A stretch of DNA of 64,000 bases from Neorhizobium huautlense (GTDB lineage: Bacteria > Pseudomonadota > Alphaproteobacteria > Rhizobiales > Rhizobiaceae): contig NZ_JAUSRF010000005.1 in the NCBI RefSeq assembly GCF_030811685.1, positions 1-64,000 of the forward strand. The letters are read 5' to 3'. Shown one piece after another: positions 58,436 to 64,000 of this stretch. Position numbers and translations under genes: made by a program. The notes beneath the pieces were generated by a model. The model made no database searches and was not told the origin of the DNA. It saw only the letters and a list, made by a program, of their open reading frames with translations. Position 1 is the first letter of the stretch, and every line of letters starts with the position of its first letter.

Positions 58436-59449
58436 ATGACCACCGCACAGCAGATTGTCTTGGCCAGCCGTCCAAATGGTGCCCCGAAACCTGAAAACTT
58501 TCGGCTTGAGAGTTTCGACTTGCCGCAGGCCGATGAAGGTGAAGTCACGATCCGTGTGCTCTATCTCTCGCTCGATCCCTACATGCGCGGGCGCATGAGC
58601 GATGCCAAATCCTATGCGGCTCCGGTGCCGATCGACGGTGTCATGGAAGGCGAGACCATCTGCGAAGTACTTAAATCCCGGCACAACGATTTTTCACCCG
58701 GAGATATCGTACGCGGGCGGACCGGCTGGCGCACGATGGCAGTCCTGAAGGGTGATGGGTTGCGACATGTGGAAACGCATGGAGCACCGCTCACCACCGC
58801 CGTCGGGGCGCTGGGCATGCCGGGCTTCACGGCGTGGAGTGGCCTGAAATTTATCGGCCAACCGAAGGAAGGTGAGACGGTTGCCGTCGCTGCAGCGTCC
58901 GGTCCGGTCGGCTCCATGGTCGGGCAACTGGCCAAACTCTGGGGTGCCAGGGCGGTTGGCATCGCCGGTGGCGCGGATAAATGCGCTTATGTGAAAGACG
59001 AACTCGGTTTTGACGCGGTCATTGACCACCGTGCAGACGATTTCGCATCCCGGCTCGCCTCTGCCTGCCCGGATGGCATCGATGTCTATTTCGAAAATGT
59101 CGGCGGCCACGTCTGGGATGCTGTCCTGCCGCTGCTTAACAAATATGGACGCGTGCCGGTATGCGGGCTGGTTGCGCATTATAACGGATCATCGACCTCT
59201 GAAACCGATCGCCTGCCTGCCACGATGTCGGCAATCCTGCGGCAGAGCCTGCTGGTTCGCGGCTTCATCCAGACCGAGTTCGCGCCGGATCATTTCGACG
59301 AATTCCTCAGCGATATTGGGCCGCGCGTTGCATCCGGCGAGATCAAGTATCGTGAAGATATCGTCGAGGGTTTCGAGAATGCACCCGCCGCATTCACGTC
59401 CATGTTGACGGGTGGGAATTTCGGGAAACTGATCGTCAAGGTTTCCTGA
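58436..59449 (+). CDS. NADP-dependent medium-chain oxidoreductase (CurA/2-alkenal reductase-like)
   Basis: A 337-residue zinc-free MDR enzyme. The N-terminus QIVLASRPNGAPKPENFRLE is typical, YLSLDPYMRGRMSDAKSY precedes the active site, the nucleotide motif is AVAAASGPVGSMVGQLAKLW with GIAGGADKCAYVKDELGFDA, and DVYFENVGGHVWDAVLPLLN follows. Relatives reduce alpha,beta-unsaturated aldehydes or ketones formed during oxidative damage, in keeping with the EcfG-like promoter. I chose ATG 58436 with GGAGG upstream; an earlier in-frame ATG lies before the promoter. Confidence 0.87.
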   Translation: MTTAQQIVLASRPNGAPKPENFRLESFDLPQADEGEVTIRVLYLSLDPYMRGRMSDAKSYAAPVPIDGVMEGETICEVLKSRHNDFSPGDIVRGRTGWRTMAVLKGDGLRHVETHGAPLTTAVGALGMPGFTAWSGLKFIGQPKEGETVAVAAASGPVGSMVGQLAKLWGARAVGIAGGADKCAYVKDELGFDAVIDHRADDFASRLASACPDGIDVYFENVGGHVWDAVLPLLNKYGRVPVCGLVAHYNGSSTSETDRLPATMSAILRQSLLVRGFIQTEFAPDHFDEFLSDIGPRVASGEIKYREDIVEGFENAPAAFTSMLTGGNFGKLIVKVS

Positions 59450-59482
59450 AGTCGGAAATGCTGCAGGCGGCAGGCCGCCGCA

Positions 59483-59785
59483 TTAAAATGGAATGGCACG
59501 GCCGAGGTTCGCGATCTTCGGACCGCGGACCACCCGATATCGCGCTTCGATAAGATTATAGACGCCGAATGCAGCCAGTCCTGCCGCGACAACCATGTAG
59601 ATCAGCGATCCGAAGGGCAAGTGGCGCAGCCATGTCAGGGCATCCGACATGCTGTCCGCCTGATCCGGATCGACACGGAAGCCGGCATAGGCGAAGAGGA
59701 TGCCGGTGACCGCAAAAACGATACCGCGGGCAATCCATGCGACAGAGTCGGATGTTGATATGAAAAAACTATCGAGATCATTCAT
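59483..59785 (-). CDS. DUF1206-type small membrane protein (single repeat)
   Basis: A 100-residue protein with a DUF1206-like unit: VAWIARGIVFAVTGILFAYA, then LPFGSLIYMVVAAGLAAFGV followed by YNLIEARYRVV. Typical DUF1206 proteins have three such units in about 270 residues, so this is a one-unit version or a shortened gene. It has two or three membrane helices. It runs toward the NADP oxidoreductase gene and away from katG. Function unknown. Confidence 0.7.
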   Translation of the reverse strand: MNDLDSFFISTSDSVAWIARGIVFAVTGILFAYAGFRVDPDQADSMSDALTWLRHLPFGSLIYMVVAAGLAAFGVYNLIEARYRVVRGPKIANLGRAIPF

Positions 59786-59854
59786 AAATACGAATTAATG
59801 TGATCGATTTCGTGAGCTAAGAACGTTGCGGGAAGCGATTGCCACCCGCCCGGT

Positions 59855-59890
59855 CGGCCTTACATAGCTGGTAAGGCCGTCTTTTGTTCC
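59855..59890 (+). other. Hairpin with T-rich tail in the katG leader
   Basis: CGGCCTTAC (59855-59863) and GTAAGGCCG (59871-59879) pair perfectly over 9 bp around a 7-base loop and are followed by TCTTTTGTT. No plus-strand gene lies just upstream that would need a terminator. It may sit inside the katG 5' leader as an attenuator, or end antisense or readthrough transcription. It lies about 80 bases before the katG start. Confidence 0.5.
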
Positions 59891-59919
59891 GCCCCATCAA
59901 GGGCTGACATGAACCATGA

Positions 59920-62172
<2,253 letters not shown>

Positions 62173-62183
62173 TCGACAAGCCC

Positions 62184-62225
62184 GCCCGGACGCGCACCCC
62201 TGGCGTCCGGGCATCTTTCGTTTTT
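62184..62225 (+). terminator. Rho-independent terminator of katG
   Basis: GCCCGGACGC (62184-62193) pairs perfectly with GCGTCCGGGC (62203-62212), loop of 9, followed by ATCTTTCGTTTTT. It begins 12 bases after the katG stop. Confidence 0.9.
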
Positions 62226-62462
62226 CGCAAACTGATATTCTTGTATTTCAGTCTGGACGCATAATGCCACGTCCGCCATAGTGGGTTGGATAGCCGCGCT
62301 ACGGGAGGAGTGTTCGAGCCAGCGCTTGTCTGCGTTCCGATTTTCGTTTCTTCCTCGCATGCGCCAGCAGAGCGATTCGGAGACGAACATGCCATCCCAG
62401 TCCGCATTCATTGTCCGAAACCGTCCGGCCGCGAAAAACGACATCCCTCTGGTAGTCTCCCG

Positions 62463-63341
62463 ATGATCGCCAATCGCACTGGCCTTGCAGTCGCCATCAT
62501 GGTTCTGGCGGCATGTCTCAACAGTCTTGATGCGGTGATCGTGCGTCTGCTTGCGGGCGAGGTACATCCGCTGATGATCGGTTTTTTCCGCTCGTTTTTC
62601 GGTTTGATAGCCGTCACGCCGTGGATCATCCGGGGTGTCAACCTGACGGCCTCTCCCTTCCGCACCCTGCATGCCGCGCGTGCCGGCCTGAAACTGATGG
62701 CGATGGTCTGTCTATTCGTTGCCTTTGCGCATGCGCCGTTGGCGGATGCCACTGCCATCAATTTTACCATGCCGATTTTTCTCGTGTTGGGCGCCTGGCT
62801 TTTTCTTGGCGAAAAGGTCGGCCGCGGCAGCATTCTGGGCGTTTTGGCAGGTTTTGTGGGGGTGACGATCATTATCCGGCCGAGTGGCGCCCAAGGGTTT
62901 GATCCATGGTTGCTGTTTGCTTTGGCCGGCGCGGTGCTTACGGCATGCAGCCAGTTGCTGCTCAGGCGCATGGCACAGCGCGATACGACCGACCGCCTGG
63001 TTGCCTGGAATCTCATAACCATGGTGCCGCTGGGGCTTGTGATCATGCTGCCCGTCTGGTCGATGCCGACCTGGACGCAGCTTGGCCTTCTGGCTTTGCA
63101 AGGCATGCTCGGCGCGTTCAACATGACCATCATCACGCGCGCCTTCGCCATGGCCAATGCCAGCGTTCTGGCGCCGCTGGATTTCCTGCGTCTGCCCGTC
63201 GTGGCGCTGATGGCGTTCTTGGTCTTTGCCGAAATTCCGGTGATCCAGATGTGGATCGGTGCCGCCGTCATCATCGGCGCGACCGTGATTGCGACGGGCG
63301 GTGCGGCGCGCCGCAAAAAGCGGCCTGTGGACGAGATTTGA
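62463..63341 (+). CDS. DMT-superfamily (EamA) transporter
   Basis: A 292-residue membrane protein with ten predicted helices in two EamA repeats: GLAVAIMVLAACLNSLDAVI to about residue 140, and GFDPWLLFALAGAVLTACSQ onward. Typical pieces are HAPLADATAINFTMPIFLVL and LDFLRLPVVALMAFLVFAEI. The family exports metabolites such as amino acids or purines; the substrate is not predictable. I chose ATG 62463; a longer frame has no ribosome site and begins soon after the katG terminator. It stands alone on its strand. Confidence 0.83.
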   Translation: MIANRTGLAVAIMVLAACLNSLDAVIVRLLAGEVHPLMIGFFRSFFGLIAVTPWIIRGVNLTASPFRTLHAARAGLKLMAMVCLFVAFAHAPLADATAINFTMPIFLVLGAWLFLGEKVGRGSILGVLAGFVGVTIIIRPSGAQGFDPWLLFALAGAVLTACSQLLLRRMAQRDTTDRLVAWNLITMVPLGLVIMLPVWSMPTWTQLGLLALQGMLGAFNMTIITRAFAMANASVLAPLDFLRLPVVALMAFLVFAEIPVIQMWIGAAVIIGATVIATGGAARRKKRPVDEI

Positions 63342-63516
63342 CGATTTTCAGAAAAAACAGTTCACAAAAATTCTAGATGCACTAATATTTCAGTGGAAGC
63401 CTTCGCCGGCTTTTGCGGTTCCGCTCGTTACTGGAGGGTGACGGGCCGGGTTCCTGTCCGGCGAAAAAGAGAAACGGGGCGTCACTGCCCGCATGCAATC
63501 ACCCGGGAGGAGTGGC

Positions 63517-64000
63517 ATGAAGAGTTTCATCGGCAAACGAGCGATCGCCAGTGGCGTGTCCCTCGTCGTGCTCGTCGTCATCGTGTTTTTCCTGTCGCGG
63601 CTGACGGGTGATCCCACCAATCTTTATCTGCCAATCGATGCCACGCAGGAAATGCGCGACCAGTTCCGCCAGATGCACGGGTTCAACGATCCGCTGATCG
63701 TGCAGTTCGGGCGCTACGTGATGGATCTGGTTCAGGGCAATTTCGGCAATTCCCTGCGCCAAGCCCGTCCGGCCATGGATGTGGTGCTGGAGGCCTTCAC
63801 CTGGACGCTGTGGCTGGCGGTCATCACCATGGTGCTGGTCACCATCGCCGCCATCGTCATCGGTTCGCTGGCTGCCTTTCGGGTGGGCGGCGTGTTCGAT
63901 CGCCTCGCCACTTTCTTTTCGCTGATCGGCGCTGCCGCCCCGGATTTCTGGGTGGCGATCGTCGCCATCGTCATCTTTGCCGTCAATCTGCATGTCCTGC
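63517..64000 (+). CDS. ABC transporter permease, DppB/OppB-like (cut by window end)
   Basis: The first 161 codons of a dipeptide/nickel-type permease: an N-terminal helix (KRAIASGVSLVVLVVIVFFL), the periplasmic loop with GDPTNLYLPIDATQEMRDQF and RQMHGFNDPLIVQFGRYV, LVQGNFGNSLRQARPAMDVV, and further helices. The gene continues beyond 64000 with no stop in the window. Ribosome site GGGAGGAG. As usual for this family it probably opens or follows a binding-protein operon not visible here. The substrate is unknown. Confidence 0.87.
   Translation, partial: MKSFIGKRAIASGVSLVVLVVIVFFLSRLTGDPTNLYLPIDATQEMRDQFRQMHGFNDPLIVQFGRYVMDLVQGNFGNSLRQARPAMDVVLEAFTWTLWLAVITMVLVTIAAIVIGSLAAFRVGGVFDRLATFFSLIGAAAPDFWVAIVAIVIFAVNLHVL

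Overview
The window looks like an accessory-rich stretch of an alphaproteobacterial genome, most likely Rhizobiaceae (Agrobacterium/Rhizobium type). The reasons are the density of ABC importers (five sets, one cut by the window end), small proteins of rhizobial type (DUF982, DUF6894), a PaoABC-like molybdenum hydroxylase, and at least eight promoter-like sites of the form GGAAC-N16/17-GTT, the pattern used by the alphaproteobacterial general stress sigma factor EcfG. The genus is an inference; no rRNA or complete tRNA is present to fix it.

Region 1 (0-24 kb) is a mosaic island. The left edge holds fragments of IS3- and IS481-type elements and a broken Nramp (mntH) gene. The right edge holds an ISL3-type transposase fragment. 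About 55 bp resembling an IS21-type terminus occur at both edges in inverted orientation (69-125 and 23212-23266). Between them lie: a UgpB-A-E-Q-C-like importer operon with an RpiR regulator; a convergent second importer operon with an embedded phosphatase-superfamily enzyme and a divergent GntR/UTRA regulator; a small secreted protein; a four-gene two-component phosphorelay; and the most unusual locus, a lodAB-like pair in which the quinone-cofactor oxidase (LodA type) is fused to an N-terminal catalase-like domain.

Region 2 (24.4-39.3 kb) is a divergent sugar-acid/deoxysugar catabolic cluster. Leftward run a GntR/FCD regulator, a UxaA-family dehydratase, a GMC oxidoreductase, an SDR and a GldA-like dehydrogenase. 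Rightward run an Fe-alcohol dehydrogenase, a four-gene sugar ABC importer, an aldo/keto reductase, a RbsD/FucU mutarotase and an amidohydrolase lactonase. It ends in a decayed aldehyde dehydrogenase. The enzyme set fits oxidation of an L-fucose-like sugar through lactone, aldonate and 2-keto-3-deoxy acid.

Region 3 (39.3-45 kb) is a run of small stress-type genes (CsbD, DUF982, PRC-barrel, DUF2188, DUF6894, a Crp/Fnr regulator). Most of them sit behind EcfG-like promoters. A second EcfG-like divergent pair lies at 58.3 kb, between a DUF883-like membrane protein and an NADP oxidoreductase.

Region 4 (45-51.5 kb) is a molybdenum enzyme module: MOSC protein, three hydroxylase subunits, XdhC-like chaperone and MocA-like cytidylyltransferase. 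Region 5 (51.5-57.2 kb) is a caa3-type cytochrome oxidase operon with a fused subunit I+III that lacks the usual K-channel lysine. Region 6 (57.2-64 kb) holds RNase HI, stress genes, katG with a hairpin in its leader and a strong terminator, a DMT exporter, and the start of a dipeptide-type ABC permease gene cut by the window end.
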